Of a stretch of 64,000 bases of DNA, positions 27,894 to 36,600 are shown piece by piece. The stretch lies in contig CAWIGI010000020.1 of assembly GCA_963835685.1 (NCBI GenBank), positions 1 to 64,000 on the forward strand, written 5' to 3'. Under the pieces are notes generated by a model. It was not told the origin of the DNA. It saw nothing but the letters and a program-made list of their open reading frames with translations, and searched no databases. The stretch comes from DATAGF01 sp963835685. Lineage in GTDB: Bacteria; Actinomycetota; Thermoleophilia; Miltoncostaeales; Miltoncostaeaceae. The position numbers and the translations under genes are program-made. The first letter of the stretch is position 1. Each line of letters starts with the position of its first letter.

Positions 27894-28508
27894 GTGCTGG
27901 AGACCCTCACCGACCTCATCTCGGACTCGCCGCTGACGTACGGGCTGGTGGCACTGCTGGTCGCGGGCGACGCCATCATCCCGGTGTTCCCGGGGGAATC
28001 GGGCGTCGTCGCCGCGGCCGTGCTGGCCGCCGACGGCGAGCTGATGGTGTGGCTCGTGCTCGCGGCGGCCTTCGTCGGCGCGTTCGTCGGCGACTTCGCG
28101 ATGTACGGCATCGGGCGCTGGGCGGGCACCCGCCTGGTGCGCCGCTACGCCTCCGAGGGCGACCGGGCGGAGCGGGTGCGCTGGGCGCGGGGGCTGCTCG
28201 AGCGGCGGGGCACGGCGCTGATCGTGGCGGCGCAGTTCATCCCCGGCGGGCGCAACGTGGTCATGTTCTCCGCGGGCACGCTCCACTATCCGCTGCGACG
28301 CTTCGTCGCGGCCGAGGCCCTCGGCGCCGCGCTGTGGGCGTCGTTCCAGACGGCCATCGGCTACTTCGGCGGTCGCATCTTCGACAGCACGCTGACCTCC
28401 CTGCTCGTGTCGCTCGGGATCGCGTTCGCCGTCGCCGGGCTAATCGAGCTGGTCGACCGCCTCAGGCGGTCAGCTCGCGCTCGAGCGGCGTCCGGAAGCG
28501 CGGGGTGA
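27894..28508 (+). CDS. DedA family membrane protein
   Basis: This is an intact 204-residue inner-membrane protein of the DedA/VTT family, some members of which flip undecaprenyl phosphate or other phospholipids. VFPGESGVVAAAVLA and the signature AAQFIPGGRNVVMFSAG (the family F-x-P-G-x-R motif) are present, followed by LWASFQTAIGYFGGR. The GTG at 27894 is the first plausible start. The GC-rich composition matches the host rather than the adjacent epoxide hydrolase. Confidence 0.9.
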   Translation: MLETLTDLISDSPLTYGLVALLVAGDAIIPVFPGESGVVAAAVLAADGELMVWLVLAAAFVGAFVGDFAMYGIGRWAGTRLVRRYASEGDRAERVRWARGLLERRGTALIVAAQFIPGGRNVVMFSAGTLHYPLRRFVAAEALGAALWASFQTAIGYFGGRIFDSTLTSLLVSLGIAFAVAGLIELVDRLRRSARARAASGSAG

Positions 28509-28688
28509 CGCGCACCTGCCCGAGCCAGCCCGCGCGCGCGCTCCCCGACCTCGGGGACGCCAGCGTAGTCCCGGCCGGGTAGTCCGAAAATTGCACGAGG
28601 CCTCAAGGGGGCGGTCGTGCGTTGCGAGGTTGTTGCGAGCGTCAGGGAAGCGAGGCGGAAACGGCTTGTCCGTGGGGCCTCAGGCCAG

Positions 28689-28721
28689 GGGGACACCACG
28701 TCTGAAAATCGTGGTGTCCCC
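28689..28721. other. 12-bp perfect inverted repeat overlapping the right attachment site
   Basis: GGGGACACCACG (28689-28700) is the exact reverse complement of CGTGGTGTCCCC (28710-28721), with the loop TCTGAAAAT. The right arm belongs to the tRNA-Phe 3' half and the left arm is absent from the complete tRNA gene. It forms a strong hairpin precisely at the recombination junction. Confidence 0.8.
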
Positions 28722-28770
28722 AGTTCGAGTCTGGGTCCCGCCATTCCCAAGGGCTTCAGGGTTCGGGGCC
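28702..28770. repeat. attachment-site repeat, right (3' half of tRNA-Phe)
   Basis: This copy starts at the anticodon loop, contains the whole tRNA 3' half including the T-arm and acceptor strand, and extends about 35 bases beyond. It differs from the left copy by one base (C at 28764 for T at 25256). No 5' tRNA half precedes it. Confidence 0.93.
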
Positions 28771-28920
28771 ATCAGCGGGTCGAGCTGAGGGTCAAACCGC
28801 CGCGACGGCGATCGCGTCTCCGACGCGGCGGGGCCGGCGCCGGCCGCGGACGCCGATGCTCCACAATTACGCGTACGCGAGGCCATGGCAGGCCGAGACC
28901 ACGCACAGGGGGGAATCGAC

Positions 28921-29313
28921 ATGATGCGCTACATCCGAGCCGATCGCATGCGGGTCGGCATGACCGTCGACCTCGGCGGTCGTTTCACCAAGGGCCCCTA
29001 CAGGGAGATCCTGGACATCGCGCCCGCGGCCTGGGGCGAGGGCTACCTGAAGTTCTCGTACTCGCTCGCCTGGGGCGGGGGCGTCTGGGACTTCACCCCC
29101 AACGCCCCGATCCAGGTCCGCTATCACGCATCGGACAAGTTCTGGTACGAGGACCCGGACGAGGAGATCGAGGCGGCAGGCGAGGGCGAGGGCGAGGGCG
29201 AGCCGCTCACCTTCCCGGCCGAGTGGGTGCCCGCAGCCCCGGCCGAAGTGCCCGAGGGGGTGCCCGCCGGCGGATGCCGCACGGGCGAGGCGGGCCGCGA
29301 TCCCCATGCCTGA
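28921..29313 (+). CDS. hypothetical protein with acidic tail
   Basis: This is a 130-residue protein of unknown function. The first 75 residues are strand-rich and aromatic (GYLKFSYSLAWGGGVWDFTP), followed by an acidic stretch (EDPDEEIEAAGEGEGEGE) and a proline-rich end. The ATG at 28921 follows GGGGGGA. It overlaps the GIY-YIG-like gene by eight bases, so the two are co-translated. Confidence 0.6.
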   Translation: MMRYIRADRMRVGMTVDLGGRFTKGPYREILDIAPAAWGEGYLKFSYSLAWGGGVWDFTPNAPIQVRYHASDKFWYEDPDEEIEAAGEGEGEGEPLTFPAEWVPAAPAEVPEGVPAGGCRTGEAGRDPHA

Positions 29314-29611
29314 ATACCGCGTCTACGTCGTCGAGCTCTCACCCGATGCGGCGTCTCGCCGCGAGCATGTGGAGGCGCCTGCGGGGCCCGTCTACGTGGG
29401 GCAGACGGCTCATCCGGTCGCGAAGCGCTTCGCGCAACACAAGGCCGGCGGCTACCTGTCGGCAGGGGTCGTGCGCCGGTACGGCGTGCGCCCGCGCCCG
29501 GATCTGTCCGAACACGTCGCGCCGCTGAGGTCGCGCGAGGAGGCCGAGGCGGCGGAGCAGCAGCTGGCCGAGGAGCTCGAGCGGGCGGGCTACGCGGTCT
29601 TCTGGGGGTAG
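29306..29611 (+). CDS. small GIY-YIG-like nuclease-fold protein
   Basis: This is a 101-residue protein resembling a minimal GIY-YIG domain: VYVVELSP, then PVYVGQTAHPVAKRFAQHKAGG, with Tyr, Gly and Arg positions typical of the fold, and a helical C-terminus. The usual catalytic Glu of GIY-YIG nucleases is not obvious, so activity is uncertain. It lies just outside the element's right end and overlaps the convergent membrane-protein gene by 22 bases. Confidence 0.6.
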   Translation: MPEYRVYVVELSPDAASRREHVEAPAGPVYVGQTAHPVAKRFAQHKAGGYLSAGVVRRYGVRPRPDLSEHVAPLRSREEAEAAEQQLAEELERAGYAVFWG

Positions 29612-31296
29612 CGGGTCGCCACCGGATCCCGCGCGGTCGCCGGGCAGCCGCCCGAGCGGCCCAGTATGGCGTCGAGCACCCGGCCGGGATCGACGCCCAC
29701 TCGCAGGGTCACGATGCCCGGCGCCTCGGCGTGCAGCGTGGTGCCCCAGGGCTCGCGCGGCTCGGCGCACGCCCGTCCCTCGACCCGCCAGTAGGGCGTG
29801 TACGTGAGGCGCAGCCGGTACGTGCCGGCGCGGGTGACGCGCAGCGACACCGTCTCCGCGTCGAGCGCGGTGACGCGGATGCCGCTCGCGGGGGTGGCGA
29901 TGGGGGTCGCGCCGGGCAGCTCGTAGACGGTCCATCCCGGCAGACGGGCGACCTCCGGGAGCACGGACCGCCGGTGGACCATCAGCGCCTCCGCGCGGGC
30001 GCTGCCGTCGCGGTGGTCGTCCGGGAGGACGACGTAGCGCACGCCGAGGTCGCGCAGCCAGCGGCGGTAGGCGGCCGGGGTGAGGGGATCGTCGTAGAGG
30101 GGCGCGTTCTGCGGCCAGTCGTCCTGGCGGAACCAGCCGCGGGCGATCGGCACGCCGTGGCGCGGCAGGTGGTAGGCCTCCCACTTGCCCGTCGTGGCCA
30201 CGGCCTCGACGCGGTAGCCGGGGTCGGCGTGGCGCGCCAGGAACTCCTGGACCGGGCGCCAGGAGGCCTCCTCGGACGAGCGGCTCGCGGCGCTCTCGCG
30301 CGCGACGGAGACGACGTAGGCCAGCTGCCAGGCGAGCGCGAGGGCGAGGACCGGGAGCGCGAGGGCGCGCGGGCGGAAGCGCCGGGCGGCCGCCGGGATG
30401 AGCAGGAGCGGCGCGGCCATGACGACGGCCAGCCGCACCCAGTTGCCGCCGAGGGGGGACGGCACCGCGAGGGCCACCGCGCCGAGAGCCGCGTAGACGG
30501 CGAAGACGCCCAGCATGAGCCGCTGGCCCGCCACGCGCCACGCCAGCGCGAGCCCGGCGGCGCACACGAGCCCGATGACGACCGCCTCGCCGGCGCCGGC
30601 CGGGTAGCGGGCGCCGGGGCGGGCGAACGCGCGCTGGTGAAGCCACGCCATGGCGACGATCGCGCAGACCCCCGCGGCCGCCGCCACGAGCCGCCGCTGC
30701 CGCCACCAGCCCGGCGTCGTGACCGCGGCTGCGGCCAGGGGGACGAGGGCGAACGCCAGCGCCAGCGGGCTCGCCAGGCCGGTGAGCAGGAGCAGGGCGA
30801 GAGCGGTCGCGACGCGCCCCGCCTGGAGGGCCGCGAGCGCGCCCAGCGCCAGGGCGAGCCCGAGCAGGAACGGAAGCTGCCCCGACAGCACCGCCATGGG
30901 CACGAGGAGCGCGAAGGCGGCCGCGGCCCAGGCCGATCGCGGACCCCAGCGGGCCCGCAGCACGTGCGCGAAGGCGGCCGAGGCCCCGGCCGCCGACCCC
31001 GCCGCCACCGCCGCCGGGCCCAGCAGCGCCGCCAGCGGAGGAAGGAGCGGCGAGTACGAGACCTGCGCGTACCGGCCGCCGTACCAGAGGTTGTCCCAGA
31101 CCCGGAAGCCGTGCTCGCGCCAGGCCACGGTCTCGTAGAGGTGCGCCGGCAGGTCCGTGCCTGGCGGCCCCCAGACGGCGAGGGCGAGGGCGAGCGCTCC
31201 CGTCAGCGCGCCGAGGCCGAGCGGATGCGTCACGACGCTCACGAGGGCGCCCAGCCGCTCGAGGGCGGGTGCGAGCGGTTGTGCGCGCGGTGGCAT
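29590..31296 (-). CDS. large polytopic membrane protein with C-terminal soluble domain
   Basis: This is an intact 568-residue protein with about ten hydrophobic segments in the first 350 residues and an extracytoplasmic C-terminal domain (WRPVQEFLARHADPGYRVE onwards). The pattern, including a soluble luminal domain after the helices, resembles integral-membrane glycosyltransferases of the GT-C type. I see no acidic catalytic loop clear enough to assert that. Confidence 0.65.
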   Translation of the reverse strand: MPPRAQPLAPALERLGALVSVVTHPLGLGALTGALALALAVWGPPGTDLPAHLYETVAWREHGFRVWDNLWYGGRYAQVSYSPLLPPLAALLGPAAVAAGSAAGASAAFAHVLRARWGPRSAWAAAAFALLVPMAVLSGQLPFLLGLALALGALAALQAGRVATALALLLLTGLASPLALAFALVPLAAAAVTTPGWWRQRRLVAAAAGVCAIVAMAWLHQRAFARPGARYPAGAGEAVVIGLVCAAGLALAWRVAGQRLMLGVFAVYAALGAVALAVPSPLGGNWVRLAVVMAAPLLLIPAAARRFRPRALALPVLALALAWQLAYVVSVARESAASRSSEEASWRPVQEFLARHADPGYRVEAVATTGKWEAYHLPRHGVPIARGWFRQDDWPQNAPLYDDPLTPAAYRRWLRDLGVRYVVLPDDHRDGSARAEALMVHRRSVLPEVARLPGWTVYELPGATPIATPASGIRVTALDAETVSLRVTRAGTYRLRLTYTPYWRVEGRACAEPREPWGTTLHAEAPGIVTLRVGVDPGRVLDAILGRSGGCPATARDPVATRYPQKTA

Positions 31297-31402
31297 CCCC
31301 GAGTCCTCCCTGCGCGACGATCATGCCTGGCCGGGCCCGGTCCCGCCCGGCCTGCGGCGAAGGGCCCGCGGAGGCGGGGTCCCCTATCGTGGGCCGCCGC
31401 GC

Positions 31403-32342
31403 ATGAGACCCCGGCACGCCCTCATGCTCGCGCTCCTGTCCGCCGTGTGGGGCGCCTCGTACCTCCTGATCGCCGAGGCGATCGAGGAGATCCCCGAGTC
31501 GCTCGTCGTCTTCGCTGCGCACGGCGCTCGCGGCGCTCGCGCTGCTCGTCGATCGCCCGGCTCCGGGGCGGCGAGACCGCCGCGTTCCTCGCCGACGCGC
31601 GCCGGCGGCCGCGGACGGCGCTCCTGCTGGGGCTGTTCGCGATCGCGCTGCCGTTCATGCTGATCACGTTCGGCGAGCGGACGGTGCCGTCGGGCCTGAC
31701 GGCGGTGCTGATCGCCTCGGCGCCGATCTTCATCGCCATCCTGGCCCCGTTCCTCGACCGCAGCGAGATCATGTCGCCGCTCCAGTGGGGCGGGCTGATC
31801 GTCGGCCTCGTCGGCGTCGGGCTGCTGGTCGGCGTGGAGCAGATCGGCACGCCGGGCGAGTTCCTCGGGGCGATGGCGATGCTCGGCGCGGCCGCGAGCT
31901 ACGCCGTGTCGGGGTTCATCCTGAAGCGGGAGTACGCCGGCTTCCCGCCGGTCGTGACCACCCTGTTCTCGGTCGGCGCGGCCGCGGTGCTGACGCTCCC
32001 GGCCGCCGCCGCCCAGCCGCCGGACGCGGCGCCGGGGGCGGTCGCGGTGCTCGCGGTGGTCGTGCTCGCGCTGGCCGGGACCGCGTGGGCGTTCGTCGTC
32101 TACTTCCGCCTCATCGCCGAGATCGGGTTCGGCCGGGCGTCGGTCGTGGCGTACACGATCCCCCCGGTGGCGCTCGCCTACGGCTGGGCCCTGCGCGACG
32201 AGCCGATCTCCGCGGCGACGTCGGCGGGATGGTGCTGATCCTCGTCGGCGTGTTCCTCGTCGCGCGCGGGCGGCGTCTACGCTCTCGCGCGCCAAACACC
32301 GCGGATCCGCCGCTCCCCCAGCGGACGGACGCGCTCGGATGA
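31403..32342 (+). CDS. EamA/DMT-family transporter (frameshifted)
   Basis: This is a ten-helix drug/metabolite transporter of the EamA family. The N-terminal ALLSAVWGASYLLIAEAI and the internal LLGLFAIALPFMLITFGE and TAVLIASAPIFIAIL mark the first EamA repeat. GAMAMLGAAASYAVSGFILK starts the second. Frame changes near 31515 and 32225 are required, and the corrected product is about 310 residues. The substrate is unknown. Confidence 0.85.
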
Positions 32343-32355
32343 GAGGAGAGCCTCC

Positions 32356-33053
32356 ATGGAACGCGCACGACGCATGGGGTGGTGGATCGCGGTGCCGGTG
32401 GGCGTGGCCCTCGGGCTGCTGCTGGCGCTCGGGCTCGACCGGGCCGCCTCGCCCGCGAGCGCCCAGGGCGGCTCGGGCGTTCGCGCTGAGCGTGGAGCAG
32501 CTGCGCATCAACCAGCGCATCGCGCAGGCAGGGCGTGCAAGCGCGCCAACGGCGCGAACGCCCGGCTCGACGCCCTGAAGCCGGCCGCCACGGGACCCGC
32601 GGGCCCGGCGGGGCCCGCCGGCCCGGCCGGCCGCCGGCGGCGTCGCGGATGGCCTACTCGGGCGCCGTCGGCGTCACCGGCCCAGAAGGTGCTGGACGTC
32701 GCCGGCATGACCATCACCCTCGGCTGCGAGGCGGTCGCGGGGGGCGGGGTGAGCGTCGCGACGACCGCCGGGCTCGAGCAGCCGACCACGCTCGTCGGGA
32801 GCGCTGACCGTGGACACCGGCGTCGACCCCGACAACCCGACCCCGGCCGGCGTCAACAACTTCCGGCTCCGACCTCCCGGCGCGCCCGGCGGTGCCGCTC
32901 GGCGGACCGGCCGCGCCCGATGGCGAGTACGCCCGGGCGGTCGCGAACGTCCTCTTCATCACGCCGACCCGCACCATCAGCGTCAACGGCGTCTCCTTCG
33001 CCGATGGGGCGGCGGACCGCTGCTCGTTCAACGGGGTGGCCGTGGCGTCGTAG
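32356..33053 (+). CDS. secreted protein with a short collagen-like GPA tract (frameshifted)
   Basis: An N-terminal signal anchor (MGWWIAVPVGVALGLLLALG) is followed by VEQLRINQRIAQAG, a Gly-Pro-Ala tract (GPAGPAGPAGPAG) and a C-terminal beta domain (MTITLGCEAVAGGG, then PTRTISVNGVSFADGA) ending at TAG 33051. Five frame changes between 32478 and 32880 are needed. The tract is too short for a stable collagen helix. It is probably a surface protein of unknown role. Confidence 0.6.
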
Positions 33054-33083
33054 GCGGCCCGGGCGCCGCTATCGTCCCGTCGC

Positions 33084-33659
33084 ATGGCGGGCATGCGCGA
33101 CAGGGCGTGGGAGACGCTGACGCGGTACACCGCGAGCGAGGCGCTGCGGCGCCACGCGCTCGCCGTGGAGGCCTCGGTGCGCTTCTACGCCCGCCGCGAC
33201 GGCGAGGACGAGGAGTTCTGGGCGGCCACGGCCCTCCTGCACGACTTCGACTACGAGATCCACCCGACGCTCGACGAGCACCCCCAGGACGGCGCGCCGA
33301 TCCTGCGCGAGGAGGGCTACCCGGAGGAGCTCGTCGAGGCGGTCCTCTCGCACGCCGAGCACCTGGGCCTGCCGCGCGACACTCCGCTCAAGCGCACGCT
33401 GTTCGCGTGCGACGAGCTGTCCGGGTTCGTCCACGCCTGCGGCCTCGTCCGGCCCACCGGGCTGGACGGCCTGACGCCGAAGTCCGTGCGCAAGAAGCTC
33501 AAGCAGCCGTCGTTCGCGGCGGGCGTGCACCGGGACGAGGTCTACGCGGGCGCGGAGCTGCTCGGCCTCGAGCTCGACGACCACGTGGCCAACGTGATCG
33601 CCGCGCTTCAGCCGATCGCCCCGCAGCTCGGCCTGCGGACCGCCGGCGGGGGCGCCTGA
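33084..33659 (+). CDS. HD-domain phosphohydrolase family protein
   Basis: This is an intact 191-residue HD-superfamily protein. The metal-binding motif is ALLHDFDYE, preceded by the helix containing LRRHALAVE. LSHAEHLGL supplies a further histidine. It matches the small stand-alone HD hydrolases related to nucleotide phosphohydrolases. The ligand is unknown. It lies 17 bases upstream of the large sensor-phosphatase. Confidence 0.85.
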   Translation: MAGMRDRAWETLTRYTASEALRRHALAVEASVRFYARRDGEDEEFWAATALLHDFDYEIHPTLDEHPQDGAPILREEGYPEELVEAVLSHAEHLGLPRDTPLKRTLFACDELSGFVHACGLVRPTGLDGLTPKSVRKKLKQPSFAAGVHRDEVYAGAELLGLELDDHVANVIAALQPIAPQLGLRTAGGGA

Positions 33660-33676
33660 GCCGCTAGGCTCCATTC

Positions 33677-36600
33677 GTGGACTCGGTCCGCGACCCGGAG
33701 CGCGTTGCGGCGGTCCGGGCGACGCAGCTGCTCGACACGGGCCCCGAGGAGCCGTTCGACCGCCTCGCGGCCCGCGCCGCGGGCTTGCTCGACGCCCCGC
33801 TCGCCTTCGTGACGCTGGTCGACGACCGGCGCGCGTTCTGGAAGAGCTTCGTCGGGCTCGCGCCCGGCGACCCGCCGCGGGACGAGCTGCCGGTCGGTGA
33901 GGCCCTCTGCCGGCACGTCGTCGCGACCGGGGAGCCGCTGCTCGTGGCCGATGCGCGCGAGGACGCCCGCACCCGGGGGGCCGACGCGATCGAGGCGCTC
34001 GGGATCGTCGGATGGGCCGGGCATCCCATCCGCTCGGCCGACGGTCACGTCCTGGGCGCGCTGTGCGTCGGCGACCGGCGGCGGCGGGAATGGACGCCTC
34101 AGGACGCGGCCGCGCTCGCCGACCTCGCCGTCGCGGCGTCGAGCGAGGTCGCCCTTCGCTCGGCGCTCCAGGCCGGCGAGGCCGGGGCGCGGCGCGTGGC
34201 CCGGTTCGCCCGGGTGACCGCCGAGCTCTCGGAGGCGCTGACGCCGGACGAGGTGGTCGCGATCGCCCTGCGCGAGACGACCTCGGTGCTCGGGGGCGAC
34301 GGCGCCGCCGTCTGCCTGCTGGGCGACGGCGAGCTGACGCTCGCGGCCGTCGAGGGCATCGATCCGAGCATCGCGGAGCGGCTCCGCCGGGTCCCGCTCG
34401 CGGCGCAGGTCGTGCTGACGCGCGTCCTGAGCGAGGGCCAGGCCGCGTGGTTCGGAGACCGGGCGACATGGCACCGGGAGTGCCCGGCCGGGGCCGAGCT
34501 CTTCGCCGGGCGCGCGAGCGCCGCGGGGATCATGCCGCTCGCCGGGCATCGCGGCACGCTCGGGGTCGTCCTGGTCGTCTTCGCCGACGAGCGCCACGTG
34601 CCCGCGACCGAGCGCGAGCTGACGGAGACGCTCGCGCGCCAGTGCGCGCAGGCGCTCGAGCGGGCGCGCTTCTACGCGGCGGAGGCATCGGCGCGCACCC
34701 GCATCGAGCGGCTCCAGCGGATGACCGCGGCCCTCGCGGCGACCCTCGACGAGGAGGAGGTCGCCCGCCTGATCGTCTCGGAGGGCATGGCCGCGCTCGG
34801 CGCGATCGCCGGCGTCCTGATGCTGCGCGAGGACGACGGCGTGCGGGTCCTGGCATCGACCGGGTATCCCACCCACGTGCTCGTCCCCGGGCAGCGCCTG
34901 CCGCTGGACGCCCCGCTGCCGCTGGTGGACGTCCTGCGCACCGGCGAGCCATTCTGGTTCGAGTCCGAGGGCGACTGGCCCGCGAGCTTCCCCGCGCGGC
35001 GCGGCGGCATGAGCAGCGTCGCGGTGGGCCTCCCCCTGTCGGCGCACGGCGCGCTGACGGGCGCGGTCGCGTTCCGGTTCTCGGAGGACGAGCGCCGGTT
35101 CAGCGCCGAGGAGCGCGAGCACGCCCTCGCGTTGGCCGCGCAGTGCTCGTCGGCGCTCGAGCGGGCTCGCCTCCACCACGCCGAGCAGCGCGCCCGCGAG
35201 GCGGCCGAGCAGGCGGAGGATCGCGCGCGCCTGCTGGCCGACGTGAGCCTCGCGCTGGACGCCCCGGTGGGGCTGGCCCAGCGGTTCGACGCGCTGGCGC
35301 GCGCGGTGGTGCCGCGCCTCGCGGACTGGTGCACCGTGCGGGTCATCGACGAGCACGGCCACCCCCCGCTGGTCGCCTGCCGGCACGCCGACCCCGCCAA
35401 GAACGAGCTCGTGCGCGCGACCTTCGCCGGCGACCAGTCGCTCGGCCTGCGCGGCGGCACCGCCGAGATCATCCGCTCGGGCGAGGCCGTCCTGATCTCC
35501 GAGGTCACGGAGGAGCGGTGGGAGGAGCTTCCCCGGGACGAGGAGTTCGTCTCCAGGCTCAGGGAGCTCGCGCCCGCGTCCTACATCGGCGTCCCGCTGA
35601 CCGCCCGCGGCCGGGCCGTGGGCACGCTCGCGCTCATCTGCAGCGAGTCGGGCCGCCGCTTCACCGAGGCGCACCGCGACCTCGCGGTCGAGATCGGCCG
35701 CCACGCGGGCCTCGCCCTCGACAACGCCCTCCTCTACGAGGGCCAGCGCCAGGTGGCGGAGACCCTCCAGGAGGCGCTCCTCCCGCTGGAGCTCCCGGCC
35801 ATGGAGGGCGGGGCGCTGGCCCGCCGCTACGTCGCGAGCGCCGAGCCGGGCCGGGTGGGGGGCGACTGGTACGACGCCATCCCGCTGCCCGGCGGCCGCG
35901 TCCTGCTGTGCGTCGGGGACGTCGTGGGCCGCGGCCCCCACGCGGCCGCCGTCATGGGCCAGATGCGAGGGGCCCTGGGCATCTTCGCCGACGAGGACCC
36001 CGAGCCCGGACCGCTCCTCGACCGCCTCGCCGGCTTCGCCGCGGGCGTCCCGGACGCGATGGGCACGACGGCCGCCCTCTGCCTGGTGGACCTCGCCTCG
36101 CGCGAGGTGCGGTACGCCTGCGCGGGGCACCCGCCGCCGCTCGTCATCCCGGCGGGCGCCGGCGCCGGGGCGTGGTTCCTCTGGGAGGGGCGCTCGCCGC
36201 CGCTGGGCCTCGCGACGACGGGCGCCCGTCCGCAGGCGGCGCGGGGACTGGCGCCCGGCGACACCGTGCTCCTGTACACCGACGGGCTGGTGGAGCGCGC
36301 CCGCGAGTCGATCGACGACTCGCTCGAGCGCCTCCGGAGGGCCGCGACGGCCGCGACGGCGCCGTCCGCCGACGCCCTCTGCGACGCGCTGCTGGGATCC
36401 ATGGCGGCGGGCGGGTCCGATGACGACACGGCGCTCCTGGCCCTCCGCCTGGACGCGACGACCCCCGACCCCCTCGAGGTCGCGGTGCCGGCCGCGGCAG
36501 TCGAGCTGGCGACGCTGCGGCACCGGCTGTCCCGCTGGCTCCACGAGGCCGGGGCGGGGTCCGCGATCGAGGACCTGGTGCTGGCCGGCAGCGAGGCGGC

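Larger units (their letters stand above)
25194..28770. mobile_element. 3.5-kb integrative element remnant in tRNA-Phe
   Basis: A 69-bp direct repeat bounds this segment. It runs from the anticodon loop of tRNA-Phe through its 3' end and beyond (25194-25262) and recurs at 28702-28770. A tyrosine integrase gene lies immediately inside the tRNA-proximal repeat, the classic layout of tRNA-targeting integrative elements. The cargo is an epoxide hydrolase and a DedA protein. No replication, conjugation or phage structural genes are present, and the integrase is damaged, so the element is fixed. Confidence 0.85.
28509..28920. other. intergenic region carrying the right end of the element
   Basis: Apart from the repeat and hairpin listed separately I see no gene. 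A stretch around 28617-28650 (gttgcgaggttgttgcgag) resembles the 3' end of the integrase gene near 25300, suggesting another trace of recombination. Confidence 0.4.

Noticed and set aside
25163..28770. A prophage
   Set aside because: There is an integrase and attachment repeats but no phage structural, packaging, lysis or replication genes in 3.5 kb.
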